Positions 1 through 11,498 of a stretch of 64,000 nucleotides of DNA are shown piece after piece. The translations under genes and the position numbers were made by a program. Each line of letters opens with the position of its first letter. Positions within the stretch are counted from its first letter, which is position 1. The notes under the pieces are model-generated. The model made no database searches. It was given only the letters and a program-made list of their open reading frames with translations, and was not told the origin of the DNA. This DNA is from Mactra quadrangularis (taxonomy: Eukaryota > Mollusca > Bivalvia > Venerida > Mactridae), in contig CM046297.1 in the NCBI GenBank assembly GCA_025267735.1, positions 22,470,011 through 22,534,010 of the forward strand, written 5' to 3'.

Positions 1-65
1 TGTCATTTGCATTTCATCAATTAATGGACTATAAATAAATAAAATGTAGTAAGATGATTAATAGT

Positions 66-702
66 TCACCAGAACCAATCATCGTTGTTGCCTACGTCAT
101 CATTGCTTTCGTCATCTTGTTTTTGTTCATATTGTCCCCAGCTGAAGTAATCCACTCTCAAGTTAGACTTATCAAAACCATTTTCTAACATATCAGCGGA
201 TATTCTCTTTTCACACCATTTCTCACAACATTTCAGTGAACAACATTTATGAAACACCATGTTAACTGTGTTAAGAAGTCGCCTTTGTAGTAACCTTTGG
301 TACAATGGCTTTTCTGGTTGTTCACCTCGTCGTGAAATCGGCTTTGGTTTGACACTAGGTCCTGCTTTACATACACATGAGTTGGAGCACTCTTGAACAT
401 CATTTAAGTTTTTTTTCGGCACTTCAGGGATACTTGTGGGTGGGTTTTCTGTGCCCAGTCGAAACTTGATCTTTGGTCTTTTCATTTCGCTTACTGTATC
501 AGCGTCTTCATCAGACTTTCTCTTTTTATTATTCTCATCTGTATGTGGTTGGTTTTAATCGCGATGTTTTCGTGTGCATTACTATTCACTTTGACTTTAT
601 TTTCATCATTTGCCACCATTTTCTTAACTTTGCAATCATCATTACAATCACCAGTGTTTTCTTCCAAACGTCTTTTGGAACCTCTTGCCTTTGTTGTATG
701 GT
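66..702 (-). CDS. Unknown gene, terminal exon 4
   Basis: Acceptor tattttccag. Opens DHTTKARGSKRRLEEN, shifts frame near 553-556, then reads DENNKKRKSDEDADTVSEMK to a TGA at 68-66. Contains PKIKFRLG, a Cys-rich segment and an acidic Trp-rich C-terminus. The 3' UTR lies at the window edge. Confidence 0.6.
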
Positions 703-3013
703 CTGGAAAATAAAAATAGAACACAGTAGTTTTTTAAGTGAAAATCTTTAGCTTAATGATATTTTACTGTTTTCATATACATGTAACAGTAATCAGATAT
801 GTGTAATTTCAAGTTTTTTCAACTTGCCCACGTACAATTGCAACCTAAAAAATCAACTTGTCCAGAATCAAAACTTACTTGCCCAGAAGTTCAATACTCG
901 AAAAAAATTTATAGAACTATGATGTTAAGTAAATACTGTAAGTAATGATAAATGATTGACAATAAAAATAGTTCACTGTTTAATGTGATAGAAGCATTGA
1001 AATATCTATATTTTAAGTACATTGTATAGCTATGTTAGAATTATTTTACAGCTAAAAATATAACTTGTCCTCGGACGAGTGGGTTGGACATATTTACTCG
1101 TCCGCAGCCATATAGGTACGAGTCTGACAAGTCGAGCATAGGAATTCCACACCCCAGGTAATGTACATACAAATTAATAAAAAGTAAATCTTTAAAGCCA
1201 TAGTAGAGCATAAACAATTTCACATTGCAGATAACAAAAGCAATAAGGCTGGGTCACAAGTTGAAGCAACATCAGCAAAAGACCCTCCTTTTGTGGGATC
1301 GTTGTTTTTATTATTAGGATCAGCCTTCATCTTAATTAGGGTCTTGTTTAAAATTGCATTTAGTTGCATGTAAGTACATCAGCTTTAAGGGTAGAAATGT
1401 ATGTGTTTATGCCTTTAGGGACATGTTCGATTAACAGTGGCCATATTCTGCTATCCATAATAAACAAAAGGTCTACATGTTCACATAAAAGTCGTGCGCT
1501 ATCTGTGCATGACTTACAAAAAACAGAATTGTTAGCTTGTTGGTTTCACAAGCTAGTACATAAAAAGTACGAGAAAATCCCAAGTACTTAGTACAGTATA
1601 GCCTTTGCAGAGCTGTCCTCTACAGAACAAGTCCTCTGCACAATAACAACTTTTGACATTTCCCTAAGTTATAATTTTCATTAAATTAAACCTCTGCAGA
1701 ACAACAACCTCTCATTCTCGTTCCCAGAATCTAGTAGGATTCTCAATACTAGCTAGTATTTAGAATCCTACTAGACTCTGGGAACGAGAATGCAACCTCT
1801 GAACAACAACACATTTTAGGCCCTCCCAGTTGGTGTTGCTTAAGAGAGGTTGCACTGTAGTTTTTAAATAGAAATCTATATTAAAATTACCTTGAAGATG
1901 GCTAATTTTCTGTTGAATTACATTCATAATATCTTGTCTAATTTCAGATTCACGTTGTCTAATTTTCTTATATCTTTCTGTGTATTCATAGGTTGATCTT
2001 TGGGGAGAGTTATCTTTTCTTGTCCATTCTGAGATTTTGTTGGAAACTGCAATAGATGTTTGAAGTTAATAACAGTTGTCAAATGTTTGCTTACAAGTAA
2101 GTGTTGATTAAAACAATATATAAATTGATGAATTTTACGATTTGTAGAAACTTGAAATGTATTTTGGTTCAATAGCAAAGACAATAACACACGTTGCTAG
2201 CGAGCTGATACCCTTATTCGGGGTATAAAGTGACATGATCTCCGGAATGCAATAATACATTTATTATGTTCGTTAATTTCTTGCAGCTGCCTGCCAAAAT
2301 TACGACTAATTCAAATATACCTGGAAGTGGACTCGAGAGTGATTAATATAAGTTGTATGAACTTGCTTCACAGTCTAGCGAAATAAATTAGTATAAATAA
2401 ACTCACCAGTGATGGTTTGTCTCGAAGAAAAACTAGATTTAGAACTTTCATTATCATTAAACACTATGTACTTGTTTGGTTTCCATTTTTTTTTCAGTTG
2501 TTATGGTGACACTTTTGACACTTTGATCACTGAAATCAAATAAATTTATATATATCTAATTGGGACAAAAGTGCTAAAAATTAAAACATATATGCTAACC
2601 TACACTGAGCTTGTCGTTATTTTTATGTTCATTTAAATTTCGCTTTAAAAATTATTTAAAACAATAACAACCTGTAGCGTCGTTTTTTAAATTAAAAGAT
2701 AGACATTATTTCATTACCGTTTTCTGTATCAAAATATAATAGAATTGAAAATATTTCATAGACCTCAGGAAGTCTCTTGAATATCTGACTTAGAGGAAGG
2801 TTGCAATAAACAGACGAAATGCTTATAATAAGTAACATTCTGTATTTAAAGCTCAACGTTTGACGAAATTTAATTTTAAATAAACACTTACCTATTCCTT
2901 GCTAACTCTGTACAAACATTTCCAGTCAATTTTGTCATGTCTCTCATTATTTCTTCTTGTAATATAAATCTGTATCTCTTATATGATGCTGCTTTGTGCG
3001 CTTTATATGTCAT
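66..3013 (-). CDS. Four-exon gene for an unrecognised basic, charged protein (two apparent frameshifts)
   Basis: Coding pieces are 3013-2892, 2529-2407, 2046-1891 and 702-66, each with AG acceptors and GT donors (gtaagt, gtgagt, gtaatt). Exon phases agree only if two single-base homopolymer slips are allowed: a 9-base A run (plus-strand T at 2486-2494) that should be 8, and a 4-base run (553-556) that should be 5. With those slips the product is about 350 residues. It starts MTYKAHKAASYKRYR, has a Lys/Arg/Glu-rich helical middle (STYEYTERYKKIRQRESEIRQ region), a basic KKRKSDEDAD nuclear-signal-like stretch, a Cys-rich patch (HKCCSLKCCEKWCEK) and an acidic tail ending DDWFW. I do not recognise the family. 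The consistent splice sites and open frame argue for a real gene with sequence errors or a young disabled allele, not random ORFs. Nuclear location is inference. Confidence 0.6.
1590..1856 (-). repeat. Dispersed repeat with 'cagaggttgttgctctgc' core
   Basis: Reverse strand starts actacagtgcaacctctctt and contains caccaactgggagggcct. Related copies lie at 11828-12000 and 23348-23530. Interrupted by the 80-bp MITE. Confidence 0.7.
1713..1792. mobile_element. 80-bp palindromic MITE with 8-bp target duplication
   Basis: Element runs CATTCTCGTTCCCAGA to its near-perfect inverse TCTGGGAACGAGAATG, flanked on both sides by caacctct (1705-1712, 1793-1800). An 8-bp duplication is the hAT-superfamily signature. 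It sits inside another repeat (1590-1856). Confidence 0.85.
1891..2046 (-). CDS. Unknown gene, coding exon 3
   Basis: Acceptor ctattgcag, donor gtaatt; 156 bp, phase 1 in and out. Encodes a Lys/Arg/Glu/Gln-rich likely coiled-coil stretch (RYKKIRQRESEIRQDIMNV). Confidence 0.6.
2407..2529 (-). CDS. Unknown gene, coding exon 2 with A9 run
   Basis: Acceptor tttatttgatttcag, donor gtgagt. The frame entering from exon 1 stops shortly after an A9 run. Removing one A restores a frame reading KKWKPNKYIVFNDNE and leaving in the phase exon 3 needs. The other entering frame has a TAA before the run, so no simple alternative acceptor rescues it. Confidence 0.55.
2892..3013 (-). CDS. Unknown gene, coding exon 1
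   Basis: ATG at 3013 in context tataATGA. Encodes about 40 residues ending ELARN and splits a codon after two bases at donor gtaagt (2891-2886). The upstream sequence is the CRE-like cluster, so the 5' UTR must be very short or spliced. Confidence 0.6.
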
Positions 3014-3019
3014 TATAGT

Positions 3020-3105
3020 GATTCTGACGTTGTATACGTTACGTTATTACGTCATATGTAACTGTGACGTTTTTTGACGTCATGACGTTAGAGGACGTAA
3101 AATAT
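3020..3105 (-). promoter_or_regulatory. Cluster of CRE/ATF-like TGACGT sites at the start of the unknown gene
   Basis: In about 80 bp just upstream of the ATG at 3013 there are TGACGT at 3025-3030, TTACGTCA at 3047-3054, TGACGT at 3065-3070, a perfect palindrome TGACGTCA at 3075-3082, TGACGT at 3083-3088 and GACGTA at 3094-3099. TGACGTCA is the classical CREB/ATF site. The position fits a proximal promoter. Function is inferred. Confidence 0.5.
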
Positions 3106-3256
3106 TATAATATTGAGTGTTTTCCAGCATAAATTTCATCATCAATAGCCAATTTAAATTACACTACAAACATTTTTAATTTGTCTTTTACATGTACACC
3201 ATGTGAATATTTTAAAGTGGCAATTACAAGTTTTTAAATACGAGACCAAACATTTA

Positions 3257-3468
3257 GGCCACAAAAATTGATCATATGTTCTATGGATTCGCTCGCACCT
3301 TAATTTTTACGGTGTTTACAAAACAAAAAAAATTATTTCCTCGCTTGCTCATATAAATTTGGTCAAATTGCTACATAAAGCAACTGAATTAAGATTTTTT
3401 TTCTTCGCTCTCTCGCCCCATTTTTTTCTAGAAAAATCCGTAGAACATATCACCAACTTGTTGTGGCC
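3257..3468 (-). mobile_element. PIF/Harbinger-type MITE, copy 1
   Basis: Inverted ends ggccacaa...ttgtggcc flanked by TTA (3254-3256 and 3469-3471). About 212 bp. Internal gagcgaagaaaaaaaat-like A/T runs are shared with copies at 19136 and 62614. Confidence 0.8.
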
Positions 3469-3938
3469 TTAAGTAAATATAGGCCTACAATTGCGTAACA
3501 TTATTTGCATGTAAGAATGAAATTGTTGAATTTTTTTTTGTCTTAGGAAAAGACTTACACGAGACTTTATAAAAAGGGAATTATGTTTTAAAATTTATTT
3601 GTTGCAGAATTATTTCCCCTTACCTACAATTTTGCAATTTATGTCACGTGGGACTAGGACACACTTTATTGGAATGGAAATGTGAACAAATTGAGAATTA
3701 TTTATTTATTAACTGTAAAGTTAATTAAATTGCGAGGGTGAAATTTTGAGATTGATCTTAGTCAATACTTTGCATAAAGAATATAATACGATTAAAAATA
3801 CATCATGTATATATTAAAACTTGGAAACAATATTTTGAATTTTATGTGGTAATAAGAAATGAGTAGACTTTAATAATTTATCAATGAAAAAATTGTTTTG
3901 TCCTACGATTTATGTTCTCGTTATTTCAAAAGATACAC

Positions 3939-4193
3939 CATGGGCGGATCTAGCGGGGGGGATCTGGGGGGTCCGGACCCCCCCAAGAATTTGAAAAATG
4001 TACCTGTCCGTTAGAGTATTTCTTGCCTGTAAGTCATTTTTAAGTAGCATGAAGCATTTTTTCTCGGTGCTTAACATAGATTTAATGGTTATGTAGATTT
4101 AATTTTCAATATGTTGCATTTTTTTTCTGCAAAATGTGTATAATAAGGTCGAGGTTCGGACCCTCCTAGAAAAAAATCCTGGATCCGCCCCTG
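3939..4193. mobile_element. Foldback MITE with GGGCGGATC ends
   Basis: Starts catgggcggatctagc and ends in the inverse (ctggatccgcccctg), about 255 bp. A further inverse pair is inside (ggtccggacccccc / ggttcggaccctcc). No clear target duplication. Confidence 0.7.
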
Positions 4194-4689
4194 ACTCTTC
4201 ATATAATGGAGGAATAAAAGCAAAAGTTAACATTTGTTATATCATGTTTATATGTATGTAGGGCCCTTGGTAGTATGTATAATTATTTTTATGGTATTTA
4301 TGCCGGTCAACTTACCTCATCAGTTTATACTGAACTCATTTTAATTGGTCACGCAAAAACTACATGTATATGTATAGATATATTTTGATAGGGTTTGGTT
4401 TAATGCTATAGAAACACATTGTACATATAGGTCATTGCACAGTGGTTAGTCAACTCACTCACTGTTCCAGGTAGTACTGAGTTTTGTGCTGCTCCAACAA
4501 TTCCTAATTCAAAACTTGTTTAATATCACCCTTTGAAAATGACTACTTTTTCGCTACATGTGTACATTTTGTGGCCGACTTATACGAACAGCATTCTCGT
4601 ACCCAGAGGTTATCAAATTCAATGTTGTTGAATTTTTCATTGTAGACTAGGAATCATCATTTATCATTAAATCCTGATTTTAATGTTTA

Positions 4690-4945
4690 ACTGCTGTGAG
4701 CGTCCAATAAACTGGGGGTATGAAACAGGCATCTAGACCCCCTCTATGAAACCCTGTCTAAAGTGTCCATGAGGTTCAGCCTTCATAGGTTCAAACCATG
4801 TCTTTCTTGGATGTCCACGTCTAATGCAAGGCATCCTCATACTGGTAATTGTGTTGTTGCACGCTGTGGCGCACATCTCATGACCATACCATTTAAAATG
4901 TCTTGAGCAAAGGAATAATAATAACAAAGACAATCTTATAAACAT
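4690..4945 (-). pseudogene. LINE 3'-end fragment (RT C-terminus)
   Basis: Reads KWYGHEMCATACNNTI then CIRRGHPRKTWFEPMKAEPH, the (G)RPRKTW tail typical of non-LTR reverse transcriptases. Related scraps at 24385-24560 and 44405-44660. Confidence 0.6.
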
Positions 4946-5076
4946 AAATAATTTATTCTCCTAGAACAGTGAGTGTAAATCATGTACTATAATATAATAC
5001 AATATTATGTAAATCTAATACAAAATAACAAATAGACTGAAGTTAAACAAATATTAAGTGTAACGATGAAACAATG

Positions 5077-5214
5077 ATCACTAGTCTCATACAGGTACTT
5101 GTTACCATGGCTACAAAAGTAATAACATGATCACTTGTCTCATACAGGTACTTGTTACCATGGCTACAAAAGTAATAACATTGATCACTAGTCTCATACA
5201 GGTACTTGTTAAGC
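5077..5214. repeat. 53-bp tandem repeat, 2.6 copies
   Basis: Unit tgatcactagtctcatacag, then gtacttgttaccatggctac, repeated at about 5077, 5129 and 5182. Confidence 0.9.
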
Positions 5215-5509
5215 TTTACGATGAAATATGATGACTTTATATTAGTTTGTGAAAATATACGATGAAAATATCAAATTTTCATTGTCAAAATGACGTCATC
5301 TTCAAAGATAAAAATGGCATCACAGAGAAGAAATGATCTCACATTATATTTGAGTAAAATGTCTCTTATAAAACACAGAACAAAGCATGAAATAAACAGA
5401 ATATTTATTAATTAGTCAGTTTTGGAATAAGATCTATTTTTATTTATCTTGTGAGCTCAAAAATCAATCTTACACCAAAGCTGACGAACATGTGTGACCC
5501 ATAAAAATC

Positions 5510-5610
5510 CATGGTCCGAACCGAGATTCTAACCCACAACCTCTTGAGTCATAAGAGGACACTTAACCATGTTGCCATAAAAGCTAACTTGAAGGCAAGG
5601 AAGTACAAGT
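5510..5610 (-). repeat. tRNA-like SINE head, family D
   Basis: Minus strand has ccaggt-like box region and a degenerated B box ahead of tctcggttcggacc; close to 11525-11640, where ggttcgaatctc is intact. Confidence 0.55.
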
Positions 5611-5924
5611 GCCATAATATACCTCTGCTACACATGCTCTATAATCACATAATTATAGCAAACTATAAACCACAATCACATACAGATTGAAATCTGCATT
5701 AACTAATTAGATGAGAAAAAACTTTTGTTAACACAGGTAAAACTGATGATGGCTAAATACAGGTGACTGCTTAAAACAAGTACAAATAACAACAAAATTA
5801 CTTGTGGTGATGTATTTTTGTCTGTTTAATATCTTTCACTCTGTTTAAAGCCATAAAATATGAGAGAAGTGTGTTATATTTTCTTATACATATAAGTTGA
5901 ATGTAGTGTTAACACAATTTAGGT

Positions 5925-6172
5925 TATTTTACGACGGCCAGCCCACCTGACCTAGCTTTTCTGGACCATTGTCTATAACTAGTACTTGCCTACCCTTCCA
6001 TAAGGCTGACAACTTTTCCCTGTACCTTACTAATGGAGGAAAATTGACATAATTGTCAAATTTTCATGGAAGGTTTTAACTGCCGCATCTGGGATTCGAA
6101 ACCATACCCCCTTCAAGACACTAGATTCGAAATCCCAACACACAACCAACTGGGCTACAGAGCTGGATTTTT
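5925..6172 (-). repeat. tRNA-derived SINE, family A
   Basis: Minus strand: tRNA-like head (gtagcccagttggttgtgtg), box-B-like tttcgaatccc, then body with ggtaggcaagtac and ccagaaaagctaggtcaggt. Ten family members in the window. Confidence 0.7.
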
Positions 6173-6384
6173 AGCTGTTTAAAACATGATATTTCTCAGG
6201 TCTAAAGTCCAAATTCTTCTTTAATAAAAAAGTGACCAATTACTGAAGTTTGAGTAATGAAATGGCTGTTTATAAAGGCATCTTGATATCTATAACAAAT
6301 ATATAGCATAATAAATGCATGGGTGGAGTTTGAAAGTTTTACAAGAAATGTCATGTGAAAACCACATTAAAGCTAGATTTAAAA

Positions 6385-6655
6385 ACTTTAACGCAAAAAT
6401 TACAAAGGGAAAAAATCCATACTAAAGCCACGTAGAGTTGTGGTTACTTTCTAATTCTGTTAATCACATGATATGTTATCATTGTATGAAGTTTCATAAA
6501 GATCTGACAATAAATGGCAGAGATATATGCTAAATTGAAAACTTTAACGCAATAGTAATTGGCAACAGACGCCCGCCCAACTGCCCAACCGCCCACCCGT
6601 GTTTCGCCAAACTATTTGGCGAATTTTTTCATTGAGATCTGGCTAAAAATATGGG
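6385..6655 (+). repeat. Dispersed repeat, family F
   Basis: attacaaagggaaaaaatcc, cataaagatctgacaataaa, gccaaactatttggcgaatt; matched over most of its length by 31105-31378. Confidence 0.7.
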
Positions 6656-6797
6656 AAACCTAACTTCAAACTAAGGAAATAGACAGATTTCATTGAAATA
6701 GACATATTTCATTTAAATCACATACAGTAATATACATTGTATTCTATAACACTGAGATCAGTATTACCGGTAATACTGAAAACTTTCAACCATGTAA
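6650..6797. mobile_element. CATGGGTGAAAG-family foldback element, degraded
   Basis: Ends gaaaactttcaaccatg; internal gaaatagacagatttcattg shared with 14331 and 18339 copies. Confidence 0.5.
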
Positions 6798-7089
6798 ATG
6801 AGACAATAAAGAGGACGGATTTCAATACCATGGACGGAACTACATATAAAATGTATTTGATAAAAATCTATGTAAAAAATACTGACATAAAGTAAATAAA
6901 TATAAAATGTAAACTTTAAAAAAGCAGTTTGAGTTGAAATCAAATGTGTGATATTTTATGTTGACTATCAATCCTTTCCATACTAACGATGGAACAACAA
7001 AGCTTGCCTCCCATATAAAGCTGTCAATTTTATTTTGGTAGGATTTAGCAACATATTGCATAGGTCATATCACGGCTGTCAGTTAACCT

Positions 7090-7200
7090 ACTCATCGTTC
7101 CTGGAAAAAGCTCAATCTATGGATTTAGCTGTAAACCAGTTACTAAGTAAAAACTTCTGTCAGTGACTGACTGACACTGCCCTACATGATTCAAAATGAC
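7090..7200 (-). repeat. SINE family C fragment
   Basis: gatttagctgtaaaccagtt, gtcagtgactgactgacact, ctacatgattcaaaatgacc; shared with 46005-46250. Confidence 0.55.
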
Positions 7201-7850
7201 CCAGCTTTACCAAAGTATGTCCTGCCCTGTAATCAAGCCTTCTACCCCTCCCTCAATAAATCCCCTTTTGAGCTGTCTAAACTAGCTTTATACTTGTAAT
7301 AGCTCAACTTGAGAATTAAAGGTTGAACAACCATTCAATAGCCAATGGACTGATCTAAATATGCTACAAGACAAGTCCATTATGATAAATCAGCAGGTTA
7401 AGGGTTTTAAAAATTTATATAATAATATCACAGATCACAACAGACATAAACATACATCAAGGACGGACCAATCAGATAAATATAAAAAAATACATGTATG
7501 TCTAAAATATTTAACCTATAACTCAATATCATACATCACATACCATCTCTATAACATATACAATGCCCACAAAAAGTTTCTACACAATTCACAAGTTACA
7601 GTGACATTGTACTATAAGGAATTTCAAAAAAATAGTTGTAAAGACAATTCATTGCTAAATAATTTTTAATTTTGTATTTTGCAAACTGTACATTTCCTAA
7701 TAGATGTGAAACTACAAAAATATCTCAAACTTATTATTAGTTCATTGAGATACATTGACTATAGTTTCGGATTACGTTAGATAACTTTTGCTACAACTCA
7801 AAAAATGAATGTGTACTTTTTAAAAAATTTCATGGCTTGAAAAATGAATA

Positions 7851-8164
7851 AAACAAGTAAATCTGTGAGCTAATGCTCACTAGTGATACCCCTGCTGTGA
7901 GAAATATGACTATCATAATGCAACTTTCATTTAACAAAATCTAAAAATATGCAACAAACAGGAAGTAGATGAGCAAGGAGCATGAAATCGCTTTACACCA
8001 CATGGGACTATGGGATGAAGCAATATGCAAAGTATTAGGCTGCTGCATGTTATAGTTGCTGAGAAAACTGCGATGGAAATTTGTAACGGACGCACGCACG
8101 CACACACGCACGGACAAGGGTAAAACAGTATACCCCCCTCTTCTTCGAAGCGGGGGTATAAAAA
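7851..8164. mobile_element. MITE-like element with TATACCCCCGC ends, copy 1
   Basis: aaacaagtaaatctgtgagc, tagtgatacccctgc to gaagcgggggtataaaa. Internal gaagtagatgagcaaggagc is almost identical in the copy at 44083. Contains a CGCA/CACG simple repeat near 8090. Confidence 0.75.
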
Positions 8165-8986
8165 TCATAAAAATAATTATTCTTAAAACTTGAACTTGGA
8201 AGAAGTAGCAAGTCAATTTATTGTACTGAGGATAAACTTTTTGAGGACAGGGGAAGTGTATATATCAAAATACTACGAAGGATTAAAAGAACATGAAAAT
8301 AACTATATTATGTCCACATATCTTAAAGCTGCTCGTTGACAGTTTTCAACTGAAATTTTAACTGTTTCATTTGTATCCATGAAATTGACCAATGAAAAAC
8401 AATAAAATCAAATGTTTAAATAAACAATTTAAAGGGTATTCGTCTATAACTTACCAAGAAATCTACATAAATTAAAAAAAAAAAACAGCTGGTAAAGCAT
8501 TCAAATGACAACACCACAAAGAAAATTTGTAAAAAACATGTTTGTAAATTTAAACAAATAGTTGATCACATATCCTTATGGTTTGCCAACCAAAAATGAA
8601 CCTAAATTCTGAAGCCGTATTGGACGACATTTCTTGTATGCGTCAATGGCATGTTTACTTGTAACTTAACTAGAAGGCACAAATATCTGTGACATGTTAA
8701 TTTTACCATCATGTTGTTTTTTATTCATTTGTTTACATGATTTTTGTGTAAACTGTCTTGTTATTTAATCAACTTATTCTGTCAATATATGTGTTGTTCA
8801 TCAGTTTTTGTTTTGAAGTTGCTTACAAATACAACTGTACAAAACCAAATATTTTAGTTAAAAATCAGACAATTTGGGACATTTCTGATAATATTTGATA
8901 ATTATTAGGTTTTCATTATAGATTTTAAACACAATACACTTAAAATTAAGTAGTTACTTGTCAATCAAACATGAAAAAATACGTAT

Positions 8987-9131
8987 AGGTTATTAAACAG
9001 GGCAAGTGTGCCTTAAGGAAGATATCGGCACACTTGCTTAGGTATTGGCCCGAGGGCTTTAGCCCGAGGGCCAATGCCGGTGAAAGTGTGCCGATATCGA
9101 CTTAAGGCACACTTGCCCTGTTTCATAACCT
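8987..9131. repeat. 145-bp long palindrome
   Basis: Arms aggttattaaacagggcaag / cttgccctgtttcataacct, with cacttgc and gatatcg symmetric inside and a short loop at ggctttagccc. Predicted to fold into a long hairpin. Echoes (ggcacactt) continue to about 9565. Confidence 0.88.
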
Positions 9132-9782
9132 TTTTATTGCATATGTTGACCAATTCATGAAACAATGACTTTTCTACAACAAAAATACATTTTCTCGATG
9201 TACCGCGCTATTTTGCACGTTGACGTTACGTCACATGTATTGTTTTGTTTATTCAACGTCGAAACGTCGGAATCTTATGAACGCTTGTTATAAAACGTAA
9301 GTCTTGATAAATTGTTGATTATCTTATTTAGTTTCACTTTGAAAAAAACACACGTCGTAAAATTGAATATTATAGCTTCTTGTTGCTAATTACGTACGAA
9401 TTTCATGTGCGGAAAGTCTGCGGTTGTTGGACTGCAGGTGCGTAATGACCGGAAGTTGCCTTAATATCAATTTTTGGCACACTAGGAAGTGGGCCAAATA
9501 TCGATATTTTGGCACACTTGCTCAATACCGGAATGTATTGCCCACATTGAGCCTATATTGGCGCACTTCCACGTCGATTTTGTTACTATTTATAGTAACA
9601 TATGCAATAAAGACATATACACTCTAATACAGCATTTCTCATGCACCTTTAACCCATCATTACAATACACAAACATGTACACAAAGTATCTTAAATATAT
9701 GAACATAATTTATACAAACATGCATGAATATAAATATATTTACAATAGTGATAGGTCAGCGCAATATTAGTCTAACAATATA

Positions 9783-10048
9783 CATGGGTGATAGATGATA
9801 GTTTTAAAAATACTGAAAACCTATAGTACAGGACAGCACAGCGCCAGAATTGACAAGACTGTTCAATTTTCTTAACTGTCCAGTTTTCTCAAGGTGACAT
9901 ATAACTTAGAAATATTTTCACTATGTGAAGAATTCTCAGTTTCTACAGTATCAAAATACAGAAATACTAAAAGAACAGATTCATAAATTACATTAGTAAT
10001 GTATGCTCTAATTACTGTAATCAGTATTACTGAAAACTTTCACCCATG
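9783..10048. mobile_element. CATGGGTGAAAG-family foldback element
   Basis: Starts catgggtgatagatgatagt and ends ctgaaaactttcacccatg, an inverted pair over about 20 bp; 266 bp. Confidence 0.65.
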
Positions 10049-10149
10049 TATATGTACAAAATGAATAACCTAATGGGCACATTGCCTAACACATTCACTA
10101 ACACTTTCTCGTAGCAATTCTTCATAAGAAAACAGCTTGCTATTTACGT

Positions 10150-11040
10150 CACAAACCAAGATGGCTGCCTGTGCTGATGTACAGAAAGCACTTATTGCAA
10201 TTGCATGTTTTTAGGGCGATGATAAAAATAATTGCAAAAACATATGCTTATATGAACAATTACAAATATTAATTAATTTCAATTCATCTATATTCAGTCA
10301 AACAAAAAAAAACAAATTGTCGGCAAACAGGAAGTCACATTACTGTGGAGGCAGCCATTTTGATTCGTAACAGTGCTCTCAGGTAGAGAAGATTTTTTAC
10401 ACTAGCTTTCGCTTCGTAGCGAAATAAAAGGATATCTTGTAGCAAGTCGTTTCCTATGATTTTGGTACGAAGTGATACCTAGGAATATGCTCAGGCAACG
10501 CATCCCTAGACTAGTTCTGCTCTGACCTATCATAATCAATGTCTTTAATCATACATTCTATTTTGGCAGACCATTGTATCTTGTACAATGACTTTGTCTA
10601 GAGATCAATACAAACAATAACATCAATAGATTCTATACATCAACATTTACAGAGGAAAACAACAATCTAGGTAAACATGGTTTATCTCCATGGTTTAGCG
10701 CAAAATTAGTCTAACTCTTTATAAATAAAGATGGATATAGACTAGTTTTGCACTAAGTTGAACTTTTACCCATGGAGATATTCTATAGACCATAGAATTC
10801 CCTGGCATTGCATAGAGGATCATCTTAAGATAACCATAGTGCCAACCAATCAATGTATGGTATTTATCTAGACTAAACACTTTAAATATCATTAGAATAG
10901 CATAATATCTATTTTTAGATCAGGTTTTCCAAGCTATTTTTATCGTGTGAATTAGTCATGGTGTTGGACGGGAAGATTTGATCAAGTCTACAACATTATT
11001 ACAGGAATCACATTAAAATTATAAGTGTTTTCTCAAGATT
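10150..11040. other. No gene; weak inverted repeat and tRNA-like debris
   Basis: Inverse pair caagatggctgcct (10158) and aggcagccattttg (10349) suggests a degraded MITE. Near 10640-10790 the palindrome-like blocks tttatctccatgg / cccatggagatat flank gtctaact. I see no coding potential. The NPHP3 3' UTR must end in here or just above; no clear poly(A) signal was pinned down. Confidence 0.5.
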
Positions 11041-11351
11041 GGTGTCACAGGGTGAAAAAACATGCAGCCTGACTAAGACCCAAAGCCAGGACTCCATGGT
11101 TACAAGTAAAGTGCTCTCCTGACTGAGCCATCCAGCTACTTAAATATCCTCCCCATAATGTGAACAGTTTAAGTACTCTGACATACTCTCCCACAAACTG
11201 GAAACTCGTCTCAAATTTCAAAATCATGAACTGTTTATGGAACAATTATTTACTTCTTATTCATACGGGAGTATGTCACCAAGCAACAAAGGAGTGTACA
11301 TGAAAGCAGTGTCCAGTTATATCTCTACATAAACCAAAGATCCTGCTTCAA

Positions 11352-11498
11352 TCATGGATGTAGTAAATTTTTCACAGTAGAGTTTGTATCACCACTTGAA
11401 CTGTTCCTAGATAACAAATCTTTACTCTGATATGGTCCATCTGACTCCTTGATTTCTGTGGCTCTTTTATATAGCTTAGCGGCCGTCTCATAATCTTT
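11352..11498 (-). CDS. NPHP3: NPHP3 terminal coding exon 29
   Basis: Residues 1269-1316. [20 protein letters not shown], then the Ser-rich tail [18 protein letters not shown] and TGA at 11354-11352. The SSSGDT tail is also in vertebrate NPHP3. Confidence 0.96.
   Translation of the reverse strand, partial: KDYETAAKLYKRATEIKESDGPYQSKDLLSRNSSSGDTNSTVKNLLHP

Noticed and set aside
8090..8120. Z-DNA-like CGCACACGCA run as a functional site
   Set aside because: It is the variable simple-repeat part of a MITE; the other copy has GGAC repeats there.
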